Both the position numbers and the translations under genes were made by a program. A model generated the notes under the pieces. It did not search any database. It was not told where the DNA came from and saw only the letters and a list, made by a program, of their open reading frames with translations. From Thermomicrobiales bacterium (GTDB lineage Bacteria > Chloroflexota > Chloroflexia > Thermomicrobiales > UBA6265), in NCBI GenBank assembly GCA_030447415.1, contig JAUJOZ010000035.1, forward strand, positions 1-51,019: 51,019 bases of DNA, written 5' to 3'. Of this stretch, positions 1 through 9,527 are shown in pieces (position 1 is the first letter of the stretch; every line of letters starts with the position of its first letter).

Positions 1-39
1 CAACGTTGAGATAGATCAGGCGGAAGCGACGGGAGTCGG

Positions 40-300
40 TTGCGCGAGATAGACGTCGTGTCCCCGCCGCTCGTCCCCTTCCTCTACCACGAGCGCGTGC
101 TCCGCTCACGGAAACGCCTTGGAGTCGGGCGGTACGCTTCGGGGGCAAAGGGGCCGCTGATCCCCAGGGAGTGCTGGCCGGACGTGGCGGCGCGGGCGGA
201 GCGGGAGGGGCTGCGGGCGGTCGCGCGCGACCTCGGCGTCTCCCACGAGACGGTGCGATCGGTGCTTCGGTCGGCCACCCACGCCGACTCGGTGGCGTAA
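40..300 (+). CDS. Small helix-turn-helix protein
   Basis: An 86-residue product. Its C-terminal half (about residues 45-80) reads as a resolvase/Hin-type helix-turn-helix: an alpha-helical stretch, then RAVARDLGVSHETVRSVLR, where the GVSHETVR turn and recognition helix are typical of DNA-binding domains. No catalytic domain is attached, so it is either a stand-alone DNA-binding protein or the tail of a larger recombinase or regulator. The reading frame is closed by a TGA at 7-9, so it is not a fragment cut by the window edge. The start is uncertain: TTG at 40 or GTG at 58. The N-terminal 40 residues show no recognisable fold. It lies 105 bp before a LuxR-family regulator on the same strand. 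Its role is unknown. Confidence 0.5.
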   Translation: MREIDVVSPPLVPFLYHERVLRSRKRLGVGRYASGAKGPLIPRECWPDVAARAEREGLRAVARDLGVSHETVRSVLRSATHADSVA

Positions 301-405
301 CCACACGGGTGGGCACGCGGGTTCGTGGCCGCCCTCGATTGACGGTAGGCGGCTCGGGCCCGATGATTTCCGGCGCGCGAACCGCAGTCGTCGCAGGACT
401 CTCCC

Positions 406-2805
406 GTGGCCGATCCGGCGCCCCCCGACCAGAGCCGATCCCTGTCGGGACCCCTAAGCCCACGCCCTGACCGGGATCGACGCCGCACTGCCCTGCCGGC
501 GCCGCTCACCTCCTTCATCGGCCGGGAGCGCGAGGTCGCGGTCGTCAAGGCGCTGTTGCTCCGCGACGAGGTTCGCCTCGTCACCCTCACCGGCCCCGGC
601 GGCGTCGGCAAGACCCGCCTCGCCCTCCAGGTCGCGGCCGACGCGGCCGACGCCTTCCCCGACGGCGTGGCCTTCGTCCCCCTCGCCGCGATCCGGGAGC
701 CGGACCTCGTTGCCCCGGCGCTCGCTCAGGCGCTCGGGGTGCGCGAGGCGGGCGGACGGCCTCTCACCGAGTCGCTCTCGGCATCATTGCGCGACCGCCG
801 TATGCTCCTAGTCCTCGACAACTTCGAGCAGGTGGCGGAGGCGGCGCCCCTCCTGACCGACCTGCTGCGGGCGTGCCCCCAGCTAACGGTGCTCGTGACC
901 AGCCGGGGGGTGCTGCGCGTCTCGGGGGAGCACGTCGTTCGCGTCCCGCCGCTGGCGCTCCCCGACCCGGCGGCCCCGGCTGGAGAGCTGGGCCGCGCCG
1001 AGGCGGTCCGGCTGTTCGCCGAGCGCGCGACAGCGGCGGATGCCGGCTTCGCCCTCGACGACGGGACCGCCAGGGCGGTCGCGGGCATCTGCGCCCGGCT
1101 CGACGGCCTGCCGCTGGCGATCGAGCTGGCGGCGGCCAAGACCCGGCTGCTGCCGCCGCCGGTCCTGCTTGACCGCCTCGGGTGATGGCTGCCGCTGCTG
1201 ACCGACGGCGCCCGCGATCTGCCCGCCCGGCTGCTCACGATGCGCGACGCCGTCGCCTGGAGCTACGACCTGCTTCCCGAGCGAGAGCGCGTCCTGTTCC
1301 GCCGCCTCGCCGTCTTCGTGGGGGGCTTCACCCTGGAGGCGGCCGAGGCGGTGACGGCGCAGCCCGGCGACGTCTTCGCGGGGGTCGAGGCGCTGGCGGA
1401 TCAAAGCCTGGTGCGACGGCTCGACATCGTGGCCGGCGAACTCCACTTCGGGATGCTGGAGACCGTTCGTGAGTTCGCGCTGGAGCAACTGGAGGCGAGC
1501 GGCGAGGCCGAGGAGGCTCGGCGACGGCACGCGGCCTGGTGCCTGGCGCAGGCGGAGGCGGCGGAACCCCACCTCGAGGGATTCGGCGGCGCCCAGGCGC
1601 GGTGGCTGGCGCGCCTCGACGCCGAGCTGGGAAACCTGCGCGCGGCGCTCGCCTGGTTCCACGGGATCGGGAACGCGCGCGGCCTGCTGCGGCTGGTCGC
1701 GGTGCTCGATGTCTATTGGTTCGCCCGCCCCTACCTGCCCGAGGCGCGTCATTGGCTTGAGGCTGGTCTCGGCCTTGCCGACAGCCGCGACGTGCCCGCC
1801 GACGTGCGGGGGATGGCGCTCCACGTCCTGGTCAACGTCACCTGCTTCCTCGGCGACCACGAGGTTGCGCTCGCGCGGGCCGAGGAAGAGCTTCTCCTCG
1901 CCCGAGCCTCGGGAGAGCCGTTCGCCCTCGGCCGCGCCCTATACGGCCTCGGTCTCGCCTGGGAGCACGCCGGCGACCTCCCGCAAGCGGCGGCCCGCTA
2001 CGCCGACGCGGTGCCGCTGCTGCGGCGGGCGGGGGCGACGTCCTGGGTCTACCTGGCGCTCGCCGGCGTCGGCAACATGCGCTACGTGCGCGGCGACCTC
2101 GCTGGCGCAGTGCCCCTGCTCGACGAGGCGCTGGCGCTCGTCCGGCGGGTCGACGAGGCCGATCCTTTCGCCCTCAAGGATCGGTTCGGCCTCTCCTTGG
2201 TGCTCGGCCCGCGAGCCCACGCTGCGCGGGCGCAAGGCGACCACGTGCTGGCCGCCCGCCTCTTCGCCGAGGGCCTCACCCTGGGACGCGAGCTCGGTGC
2301 CGAGCGGGTGGTGCTGGGCGCGGTGGCGGGGTTGGCCGGGGTCGTGCTGGCGCTGGAACAGCCGGAGCGGGCGGCCCGGCTGCTGGGCGCGGTTGCCGCT
2401 GCCCAAGAGGTGACCGGCGTGGGTCGTATCACCGACGCAATCCACGCCGACCGCCTCGTGGCCGCAGCGCGCGCCCAACTCGGGGAACGGCCGTTCGCGG
2501 AGGCGTTCGCCGCCGGGCGCGCGCTGCCGTTCGACGAGGCCATCGCCGACGCGGTAGCGATCGTGACGCTCGCGGAGGCGACGGCGCCAGGGGCTCGAGC
2601 CGAGCGGGATCCCTTCGGCCTCACCCCGCGCGAACGCGACGTACTGCGGATGCTCGTTGCCGGCAAGACCGATCAGCAGATCGCGGACGCCCTGTTCGTC
2701 AGCCGCCGAACCGTGACCACCCACACCTCCAGCCTGTTCGCAAAGCTAGGGGTCACCGGCCGCGCCGAGGCGGCGGCAATCGCTGTTCGCGAGGGGATCG
2801 TCTGA
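406..2805 (+). pseudogene. AfsR/LuxR-family ATPase regulator, interrupted by an in-frame TGA
   Basis: This is a large transcriptional regulator of about 799 codons. The N-terminal NB-ARC/AAA ATPase has Walker A GPGGVGKT at residues 63-70 and Walker B LLVLDNFEQ at about 134-142. A helical repeat region follows, and a C-terminal GerE/LuxR HTH occupies about residues 735-799 (LTPRERDVLRMLVAGKTDQQI, with the SRRTVTTH recognition helix nearby). The family couples nucleotide-dependent switching to DNA binding. Codon 260 (1183-1185) is TGA, but coding resumes in the same frame directly after it (WLPLLTDGARDLPAR), so a single base separates this from an intact gene. Relatives usually have Arg around this point, which would fit CGA to TGA. 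An ATG at 1240 could restart the C-terminal part, giving a HTH protein without the P-loop. The GTG start at 406 is chosen because the conserved LPAPLTSFIGRE motif begins about 30 residues in; the ribosome binding site is weak. Confidence 0.85.
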
Positions 2806-2990
2806 GCCCCTCCAAGGCTGTCTGCCCAAGGTACGTAGATTCGCCGTTCCGTTCGACCCCGGAACTCCGTATCGCGGTTCGGTCACCTGTACGATGCGCA
2901 CCGAGGGAGCCGTTCCGCATGCTGGAGCCGCCCCGTCGGTGCGGCGGGGATCGAAGGCGCCTCACCGCCCGCAGGCAATAGGAGCCAGAC

Positions 2991-4373
2991 ATGACCACCC
3001 CATTCGCACCCGTCGCCTTTCCGGCCCTTGACGACGCGGTCGTGCGGACCTTTGAGGAAACACTGCGCGGCCGCCTTCTCCGCCCAGTCGACGACGGCTA
3101 CGACGCCGCCCGTGCCGTCTTCAACGCGATGATCGACCGCCGCCCGGCCCTGATCGTCCGCCCCACCGACGGCCAGGACGTCCGCCGCGCCGTGGTCTTC
3201 GCGCGCGAGCACGGCCTGGCGCTCGCGGTCAAGGGCGGCGGCCACAATGTGGCGGGCAGCGCGGTCTGCGACGGCGGCCTGATGCTCGATCTCTCGGCGA
3301 TGAAGGGAGTCTCGGTCGACCCCGAGCGGCGGATCGCGGTGGCGGAGCCTGGTTTGCTATTGGGCGACCTCGACCGCGCGACCCAGGCGCACGGCCTGGC
3401 CACCCCGCTCGGGGTCGTCTCGGTCACCGGCATCGCCGGACTGACCCTCGGCGGTGGCCTCGGCTGGCTCAACGGGAAGCACGGCTTGGCATGCGACAAC
3501 GTGCTCGCGGCGGACGTCGTCACCGCCGACGGCCGACTCCTGACGGCGAGCGCGGAGGAGCACGCCGACCTGTTCTGGGCGATCCGAGGCGGGAGCGGCA
3601 ACTTCGGCGTGGTGACCTCGTTCACCTACCGCCTCCACCCCGTCGGTCCCGTCCTCGCCGGCGGCCTCGCCTTCCCGCCCGAGCGGACGCGGGAGGCGTT
3701 GCGCTTCTACCACGAGTTCGCCGCCACCTGCCCGGACGAGCTGTCGACGACGGCGGGGCTGAGCGTGGACGCCGAGGGGCGCCCCACGATCGCGGTCGGG
3801 GTCTGCTGGTGCGGGCCGCTGGATGCGGGCGAACGCGCGCTGCGCCCACTCCGCGCCTTCGGCCCGACGGAGGATGGCATCGCGCCGATGGCCTACAGCG
3901 CCCTCCAGGCCGCCAACGACGCGAGCTTCCCAACCGGCCGGCAGCACTACTGGAAGTCCAGCTGGCTGATTGACCTGAGCGACGGGGCCATCGACGTGCT
4001 GCTGCGCTTCGCGGCCGCGAAGCCCTCGGCCGCGACCGGCATCGGACTGCAGCGGATGCACGGGGCGGCCGCCCGGGTCAACCCAGGTGCGACGGCTTTC
4101 CCGCATCGGCGCGCCCAGCACGAGCTCCTGATCCTCGCCCAGTGGGACGACCCGGCCGAGACGGACCGCCACGTCGGCTGGACGCGAGCGTTCTTCGAGG
4201 CGGTGCGGCCGTTCGCCGCGCGCGGCGTCTACGTTAACGACCTGGGTGAGGAAGGGGCCGACCGGGTGTGCGAGGCCTACGGCGCCAACTACGAGCGCTT
4301 GGCGGCGGTCAAGGCCAAGTACGATCCCACCAACTTCTTCCGCATGAACCAGAACATCCGGCTGGCGGGGTAA
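2991..4373 (+). CDS. FAD-binding oxidoreductase, berberine-bridge (BBE) family
   Basis: A 460-residue flavoprotein of the PCMH/VAO class. The FAD-binding domain spans about residues 45-220. KGGGHNVAG at 81-89 provides His85, the likely 8-alpha-histidyl flavin attachment, followed by TLGGGLGWLNGKHG and IRGGSGNFGVVT. The Cys that makes a second flavin bond in bicovalent members is not seen, so a single covalent bond is likely. The C-terminus carries a BBE motif (YDPTNFFRMNQNI). There is no signal peptide, so it is probably cytoplasmic, oxidising sugars, alcohols or secondary metabolites; the substrate cannot be read. The ATG at 2991 follows an AGGAG six bases upstream. It lies 185 bp after the broken LuxR regulator on the same strand, which may once have controlled it; that link is conjecture. 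Confidence 0.9.
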   Translation: MTTPFAPVAFPALDDAVVRTFEETLRGRLLRPVDDGYDAARAVFNAMIDRRPALIVRPTDGQDVRRAVVFAREHGLALAVKGGGHNVAGSAVCDGGLMLDLSAMKGVSVDPERRIAVAEPGLLLGDLDRATQAHGLATPLGVVSVTGIAGLTLGGGLGWLNGKHGLACDNVLAADVVTADGRLLTASAEEHADLFWAIRGGSGNFGVVTSFTYRLHPVGPVLAGGLAFPPERTREALRFYHEFAATCPDELSTTAGLSVDAEGRPTIAVGVCWCGPLDAGERALRPLRAFGPTEDGIAPMAYSALQAANDASFPTGRQHYWKSSWLIDLSDGAIDVLLRFAAAKPSAATGIGLQRMHGAAARVNPGATAFPHRRAQHELLILAQWDDPAETDRHVGWTRAFFEAVRPFAARGVYVNDLGEEGADRVCEAYGANYERLAAVKAKYDPTNFFRMNQNIRLAG

Positions 4374-5091
4374 CGTGCGTGCCACGCGACCCGGCGTGTC
4401 CTGCTGGTGCGAGTTCCTGTCGTGGGCGAAGTTGGCCAGGGTGCGATGACGCGGAGCGACCAAGGGGCTGGGAAGGCGCGGGGTCGGTGCCGACACCCGT
4501 CCCGTGGCTCGCTCCTGCGGCGGCGCGCTGGTGCACCGAGGGACGGGCACGCGAACGCGGGAACGGTTAGGCGCGACTCGCTGGACGACCCCTCGAGCGA
4601 ACCGGACCGGTGTCAGTCGTCAGGCGTCTGGAGTGGCAGGGGAGGCGAAAGTCGAGCAGTTGCAGGGGAGATCCGCGTCAGCCCGGCGCCCCGACGGCCG
4701 CACGCATGCGTGGGCGTGAGATTCCTACCCGCGAGGACCGCGCACCGCGCGAGTCCTGAGGGCTGAAAAGAGCGGACGCCGGGGTCAGTCGGCGACTGCC
4801 CTACCCGCGTCAACGTCCCGGTCTGTCCACCGCAGGTCCACGACCGAGGCTCCATTGTGGTGAGGACCGTCCGCCGGAGTGGCGGGGCGTGGACCACGCA
4901 GCATTGGTCCTCGCCCCCAAAAGATGAGTTAGGCGCCTGGGCGCGACATGGGCGGGCCATCGGGAAGCGTGCAGGCCTTGGTTGAGTCAGGGCAGCTTGA
5001 GCGATGCTATCTCAGCAGACATAGACGAGCACCCACCACCAGCCCCCCCAGGAACTTCCAGTACGTCACGCTGGAGTCGCCATCAGGCGAT
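4374..5091. other. Gene-free stretch
   Basis: About 720 bp between the FAD oxidoreductase and the zinc-ribbon gene. Translations in all frames are Arg/Pro/Gly-rich and match no family I recognise. I see no tRNA, clear terminator with a T-tract, or repeat. Confidence 0.5.
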
Positions 5092-5457
5092 CTACAGCTC
5101 GATACCGTTGGGGAAGACGCTGCCGAGCAAACGCCGCGCGATCGCGTCCTCGGCCGCGGTGAGCGTCGTTCCTGGGGAGGGGACAACGCGCGGTCGCCGG
5201 GACGTTGGCGCGATGCTGCCGGGGAGGCTTCGCCGCGCCGCGGGCGCACGCTCCAGCCTCTCGTCGAGGTCGGAGCCGACACCGGCGCTGGGGAACGCCG
5301 AATCGGTGGTCGTGGGCGCGCCACCGGCGCTCGGCCGGGGATCTCGGCCCGGGTCCGGGCACGGGGCGCCGCACTGCCAGCAGAGGTTGGCGGTGGCCGG
5401 GACGAGGGTGAGTTGGCCGCACGTGGGGCACCGCCGCCAGACCAGATTGCTCGGCAT
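5092..5457 (-). CDS. Small zinc-ribbon protein
   Basis: A 121-residue product opening with a four-Cys zinc ribbon: CPTCG at about residues 10-14 and CWQCG at about 26-30. The middle is a Pro/Ser/Arg-rich, probably disordered segment. A short C-terminal helix (LTAAEDAIARRLLGSVFPNG) ends the protein. The paired CxxC motifs are unlikely to arise by chance in this GC-rich sequence and are the main reason to call this real. ATG at 5457 has a GGAG only two bases upstream, which is close. There is no operon partner: the gene sits alone, divergent from ilvE. Function is unknown; zinc-ribbon leaders of this kind occur in many small uncharacterised proteins. Confidence 0.6.
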   Translation of the reverse strand: MPSNLVWRRCPTCGQLTLVPATANLCWQCGAPCPDPGRDPRPSAGGAPTTTDSAFPSAGVGSDLDERLERAPAARRSLPGSIAPTSRRPRVVPSPGTTLTAAEDAIARRLLGSVFPNGIEL

Positions 5458-5736
5458 CGCTCCACGCCTCCCGACGCCGCGACGTCCGGTCTGAGGGGCC
5501 GCGCGGTCGGACCGCTCCGCTCGCGCAACTCGCCTCCCGACGCCCGGAGAGCACCCGGCGTGCCACGGGTGGCGCGGAGCCGTTCGCGCCGGCTCCCTGT
5601 GCGATAATGTCGGTCCGTCCCGACCAACTCGCGGCGCTGGCCCCTCGCCTACCCCCGATGCGCTGAGGCACCTGGAGTTGCGCGGTCAGCCGCTCGCCGC
5701 CGGTCGTCGGCAGCCAGCAGTCAGGAGAGCAACGCG

Positions 5737-6690
5737 ATGCCATCCCCGTCCCCAATGCTGGAGTACGCCTTCTTCGAGGGGCGAATCGTCCCCTTCGCCG
5801 AAGCGAAGATCAGCGTCGGCACCCACGCCGTTCAGTACGGCACAGGCGCCTTCGCCGGCATCCGCGGCTACCTCGACGCCGACGGCGAGACGATCAACAT
5901 CTTCCGCCTGCCCGACCACACCGCGCGCCTCCTCAACTCCGCCAAGCTGCTGCGAGCCGAGCTACCGTTCGACCGCGACTCGCTGGCGCAGACGATCGTC
6001 TCCTTGGTCGAGCGCAACGCTCCGACGGGCGATGTCTACATCCGCCCCTTCGTCTACAAGGCGTCCGTCCAGCTCACCCCGCGCCTACGCGGGATGGACG
6101 ACGAGCTGGCGATCTACATGCTGTCGCTCGGCGACTACCTTGACACCTCCAGGGGGATCAAGGCGGTTGTCGCGTCCTGGGTTCGGGTCCCGGACAACGC
6201 GATCCCCGGCCGGGGCAAGCTGTCGGGGGCCTACGTCAACTCCGCCCTCGCCAAGGACGAGGCGGAGGAGAAGGGTGGCGACGAGGCGATCATGCTCAAC
6301 ACCGCCGGCAAGGTGTCGGAGGGGAGTGGTTGTAACCTCTTCATCGTCCGCGACGGCGTCCTGACCACGACGCCGATCACGGGCGACATCCTGGAAGGGA
6401 TCACCCGCCGGTCATTCCTCCGGTTCGCGGCCGACGAGGGGATCCCGACCGCGCAGCGCGACATCGACCGCTCGGAGCTGTATCTGGCCGAGGAAGCGTT
6501 CTTCTGCGGCACCGGTGTCCAGATCGCCGCCATCGGCAGCATTGATGGCCGCCCCATCGGCGACGGCTGCCCCGGCCCGATCACCACCCGCCTCCGCGAC
6601 CTCTTCTTCGACACGGTGCGGGGCCGATCCGACCGTTATGCCGAGTGGGTCACCCCCGTCCGACGCCGGGTGCCGGCCGCCGCGGACTAA
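5737..6690 (+). CDS. ilvE: Branched-chain amino acid aminotransferase
   Basis: A 317-residue class IV PLP-dependent aminotransferase. It transfers the amino group between glutamate and the 2-oxo acids of valine, leucine and isoleucine, the last step of their synthesis and first of their breakdown. Visible landmarks are the N-terminal YAFFEGRIVPF strand, GTHAVQYGTGAFAGIRGY at about 28-45, YIRPFVYK at 101-108, and the catalytic Lys161 in PGRGKLSGAYVNS. The cofactor-phosphate loop SEGSGCNLF lies at 194-202 and the TPITGDILEGITR motif further on. Length fits the IlvE family. ATG at 5737 is preceded by AGGAGAG at good spacing. It stands alone, followed by decayed genes on the other strand. A D-amino acid aminotransferase is less likely given the motif set. 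Confidence 0.95.
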   Translation: MPSPSPMLEYAFFEGRIVPFAEAKISVGTHAVQYGTGAFAGIRGYLDADGETINIFRLPDHTARLLNSAKLLRAELPFDRDSLAQTIVSLVERNAPTGDVYIRPFVYKASVQLTPRLRGMDDELAIYMLSLGDYLDTSRGIKAVVASWVRVPDNAIPGRGKLSGAYVNSALAKDEAEEKGGDEAIMLNTAGKVSEGSGCNLFIVRDGVLTTTPITGDILEGITRRSFLRFAADEGIPTAQRDIDRSELYLAEEAFFCGTGVQIAAIGSIDGRPIGDGCPGPITTRLRDLFFDTVRGRSDRYAEWVTPVRRRVPAAAD

Positions 6691-6762
6691 ACGACCGCCG
6701 ACGACAATTCGGGGACAGAAGGGCCTCAGGCGGTGAGTGGGATCCTCGCCGGCACGAAGCCG

Positions 6763-7170
6763 TCATGTTCCGCCCAGCGTGGACACGGGCGCGGGGCCAA
6801 GCTGTGGCACGATCCGGAGATTGCTCATCCCGGACCAAAGCTCCAGAACCTGCCCGTCCGCGACCCGACCGATCACGATGCCGATCTCGAACACCTGCTG
6901 GTCCGCCGCGGGCATGCCGAGCGGGTCGCCCTGGGATATCGTCCACTCGGAGTAGCGGGTGACGACCGTGCCGCCTCCGGCGATGACAGCGTGGACGGTC
7001 CACTATGGGTTAGAAGGCGGTCAGAACCCAGCGGAGCCGCCCGTGGAACGTCTCGCGTCCGGGTGTCTCGCGGTTCCCGCCCTGCCTGTGACCGACGAAG
7101 TCAGGAGCGCCAACGTCGGCGACGGCGGCAAGGTTCCCCGCATGAACGCGGCTTGGAACCCGCGCTCCCC
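6763..7170 (-). pseudogene. SnoaL-like/ester-cyclase family remnant, frameshifted
   Basis: Two pieces of one SnoaL/NTF2-fold gene lie in different minus-strand frames. The upstream piece (about 7170 down to 7008) reads AGNLAAVADVGAPDFVGH and RETPGRETFHGRLRWVLTAF, the usual start of polyketide-cyclase-like proteins, then hits a stop. The downstream piece (7002 to 6763) continues with WTVHAVIAGGGTVVTRYSEW, a G-to-P loop segment and VFEIGIVIGRVADGQVLELW, and ends at a normal TGA. Joined, they give the order expected of this family, with a frameshift at about 7003-7010 and no credible start codon upstream. Such proteins are small cone-shaped enzymes or binding folds of varied function. I call it decayed; boundaries are approximate. 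Confidence 0.6.
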
Positions 7171-7239
7171 GATGTCGGCATGCCGAGGCGCCGCGGAGTC
7201 TGGACTCCGTTCGTGCGCGGCCCGTTCTCGAACCGGGGC

Positions 7240-7560
7240 TCAGCGGCAGCACCCCACGGCGGTCGTTGGGTAGACGTCGGAGCCGAGCCCAACGTGGGCG
7301 AGGTCGACCCAATCGACGAGCGCGTGCGCGCTGCTGCCACCGGGACCGATAACGACCGTCGGGATGCCGGCGGCGGCGAGGAGGGCCGAGTCCATCCACC
7401 CGTGCTCGGCGGTGGTCGGCTCCTGACCAAGGATCCGGGCCGCCCGCCGGCGGAGCGCCGCGATGATCGGCTCGTCCTCCGCCGTCTTGACCGGCGGTGC
7501 CGCCAGGGTTGGCGTCAGCGCCGCTCGGAACGTCGGGCCGTTCGCCGCGTCGTCGAACAT
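7240..7560 (-). pseudogene. M20 peptidase/deacylase C-terminal fragment
   Basis: The 106 residues match only the C-terminal end of M20-family metallopeptidases (ArgE/DapE/acetylornithine deacetylase type). TAEHGWMDSALLAAAGIPTV, then IGPGGSSAHALVDWVDL, is the family's last metal-ligand region, with the His in the GSSAHALVDW stretch. The catalytic N-terminal lobe and dimerisation domain, about 270 residues, are missing, and upstream DNA does not supply them in another frame. The piece is therefore a truncated remnant. It sits beside a frameshifted SnoaL remnant, marking 6.7-7.6 kb as a patch of gene decay between two intact plus-strand genes. Confidence 0.65.
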
Positions 7561-7723
7561 GCTACCGACTTAGGCAACGACGCCCTCAGTCGTTTCCTCA
7601 GCACGGTTCGCGGCTTCACGCCCAGCGGGCATTCGCTGCGGTGTGGAGAACCTTCCAAGCCGCTCTCGACCAGCGGCGCCCGCGTTCCGCGACGGCCGTG
7701 CAAGCAAACTCAGGAGTCGAACC

Positions 7724-9316
7724 GTGCTGAACATGTATCGATTCGAGCAGCGCATCCAGGACTACGTCGCCGCCCAAGAGATCGTCGGATTGGCGCTCGC
7801 GGTGGTGAAGGGGACGGACGTCATCTATGCGCGAGGCTTTGGCACCACGAGCGTGGAAGACGGTGGCCTCGCCGTGACGCCCCGCACCCTGTTCTGCATC
7901 GGGTCCATCAGCAAATCGCTGACGAGTACGCTGGTGATGCGATTGGTCGAGCAGGGGAAGCTCGATCTCGACACCCCGGTGGTGGACTATCTGCCTGGCT
8001 TCGCCTTCAGCGATCCCCAGCTGGGGCGCCGGGTGACGTTGCGCCAGGTCCTCAGCCACACGACGGGCCTGCCGCCCGCCGGCAAGGATTTCGGTCCGCG
8101 TGACCCGGACGCGCTCAAACGATTCGTGTGGGAAGAGATCGCGCGCTACGGGTTCGTGGCCGACCCGGGCGCCGTGCACCTGTACAGCAACACCGTTCTC
8201 GTCCTCGCGGGCTACCTGGCGGAGGTCGTGACGGGAAGGTACTACGAGCACCTCATGCGGGAATTGGTCTTCGAACCTTTACGGATGGAGCGGGCGACCT
8301 TCGATCGCACGGTGGCCATGACCTATCCCCTGGCTCTGGCGCACGAGCGGACGGAGAGCGGGACCCTCCGCACCAGGCACAGGTTTACCGACAACGTCGG
8401 CGGCAATCCGGCGGGCTTCGGCATCGCCTCGACCCTCGATCTGGCGAACTTCGCCGTGATGCATCTCAACCAGGGGCGCTTCGAGGATCGGCCATTCCTG
8501 GCGCCGGAGTCGCTCGCGCTGATGCACGCACCGCAGGTGAACCTCTACGTGCCCGGCAGCGACGCGGGCTACGGCCTTGGCTTCTTCGTGGGCACCTACA
8601 AAGGCGTACGCCGGGTGTCGCACGGGGGGATGCTCGAGAGCTACTGGTGCAACCTCAGCCTGTTCCCCGAGGCCGGTGTCGGGGTTATTGTGCAGTGCAA
8701 CTGTGGTGACGAGGCCAAACTGATGTCGTTGGCCGACGATCTGTACGATCAGCTGCTCCGTCCGTCGGGCGCGCCGACCCAACCACCCCCGGTTGTCGCG
8801 GATCGCTCACGTTGGCCGCTCCACGTCGGCACCTACCTGAGCGTGCGGTCCGGCCTCGCGACGGTCGATGTCGTCGACGATCAGCTGGTGCTCGCGCGGC
8901 ACGGGACCGTGGCGCCCCTCACCACCGCAGCAGGCGGTCACTACTCGATGGGCGGAATGCCGGTCGCGTTCCTGCCGCACGGAACGGCACCGACCGAGTA
9001 TCTGATCGTGTGCGGTGAGCCGTATCGACGCACCACGGTCGCCCCTTCCTTCACGCCGGATCCTACGACCTGGGAGCGGTACGCCGGACTGTACGAGGAG
9101 TTCCCGGATGATCCGTACCCGATCCGCATCCGGGTTGCTGGGGGGCAACTCCTCTTGCACTGGTGGGGAGATGAAGTTGCTTGCACCCCGATGAGCGACA
9201 CGCGCTTCGTGAGCGAGCGCGGACTGATCGACTTCGAGGTTCCGCCGGATGGCGGGGCTCCTGTCCTCATCGTCCGCCAGGGGAGCCGCCTCCGACGGGC
9301 ACCCGCGCTCACGTGA
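7724..9316 (+). CDS. Serine hydrolase, beta-lactamase class C/penicillin-binding protein-like
   Basis: A 530-residue serine hydrolase of the AmpC/esterase-B fold. Catalytic motifs in order are SISK at 61-64 (Ser61 nucleophile, Lys64), YSN at 154-156, and HGG at 300-302 standing in for KTG. After about residue 350 an additional beta-rich domain follows, like the C-terminal extension (DUF3471-type) of many such proteins. No signal peptide is seen at the chosen start, so it is probably cytoplasmic. The substrate may be an ester, a D-amino acid peptide or a beta-lactam; sequence alone does not decide. I prefer GTG at 7724 because AGGAG lies seven bases upstream and the family fold begins soon after. 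A longer reading from 7643 adds an Arg-rich non-conserved stretch. Confidence 0.88.
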   Translation: MLNMYRFEQRIQDYVAAQEIVGLALAVVKGTDVIYARGFGTTSVEDGGLAVTPRTLFCIGSISKSLTSTLVMRLVEQGKLDLDTPVVDYLPGFAFSDPQLGRRVTLRQVLSHTTGLPPAGKDFGPRDPDALKRFVWEEIARYGFVADPGAVHLYSNTVLVLAGYLAEVVTGRYYEHLMRELVFEPLRMERATFDRTVAMTYPLALAHERTESGTLRTRHRFTDNVGGNPAGFGIASTLDLANFAVMHLNQGRFEDRPFLAPESLALMHAPQVNLYVPGSDAGYGLGFFVGTYKGVRRVSHGGMLESYWCNLSLFPEAGVGVIVQCNCGDEAKLMSLADDLYDQLLRPSGAPTQPPPVVADRSRWPLHVGTYLSVRSGLATVDVVDDQLVLARHGTVAPLTTAAGGHYSMGGMPVAFLPHGTAPTEYLIVCGEPYRRTTVAPSFTPDPTTWERYAGLYEEFPDDPYPIRIRVAGGQLLLHWWGDEVACTPMSDTRFVSERGLIDFEVPPDGGAPVLIVRQGSRLRRAPALT

Positions 9317-9527
9317 CGTGGGCGAGCGTACCGCGAAGCGCACGACGACCGCGCCCGACAGACACACCGGAGCGCAGAGGCGGTACGAACAGGAAGGAGG
9401 GGCGTCTCCCGGTGCTTCAATAGCGGCGACAGCGGGAGCGGACGGTCAGCCGCTTGACACGAACACCGTTGTTCGTCGGTGCCGTCGCTCGGACCTCGGA
9501 TTGGCCCTCGACCTCCCGTTCGGGAGC

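Noticed and set aside
1183..1185. Selenocysteine at the TGA of the LuxR-type gene
   Set aside because: The family has no selenoprotein members, the site is not a redox position, and no SECIS-like stem directly after the TGA was seen.
3357..4550. 397-codon minus-strand frame over the FAD oxidoreductase
   Set aside because: Composition typical of antisense translation, with no motifs; the plus-strand product is a full family match.
6733..8103. A 456-codon plus-strand frame
   Set aside because: It overlaps the hydrolase start and two minus-strand remnants, is Arg/Gly-rich with no recognisable family, and is explained by GC-rich antisense bias.
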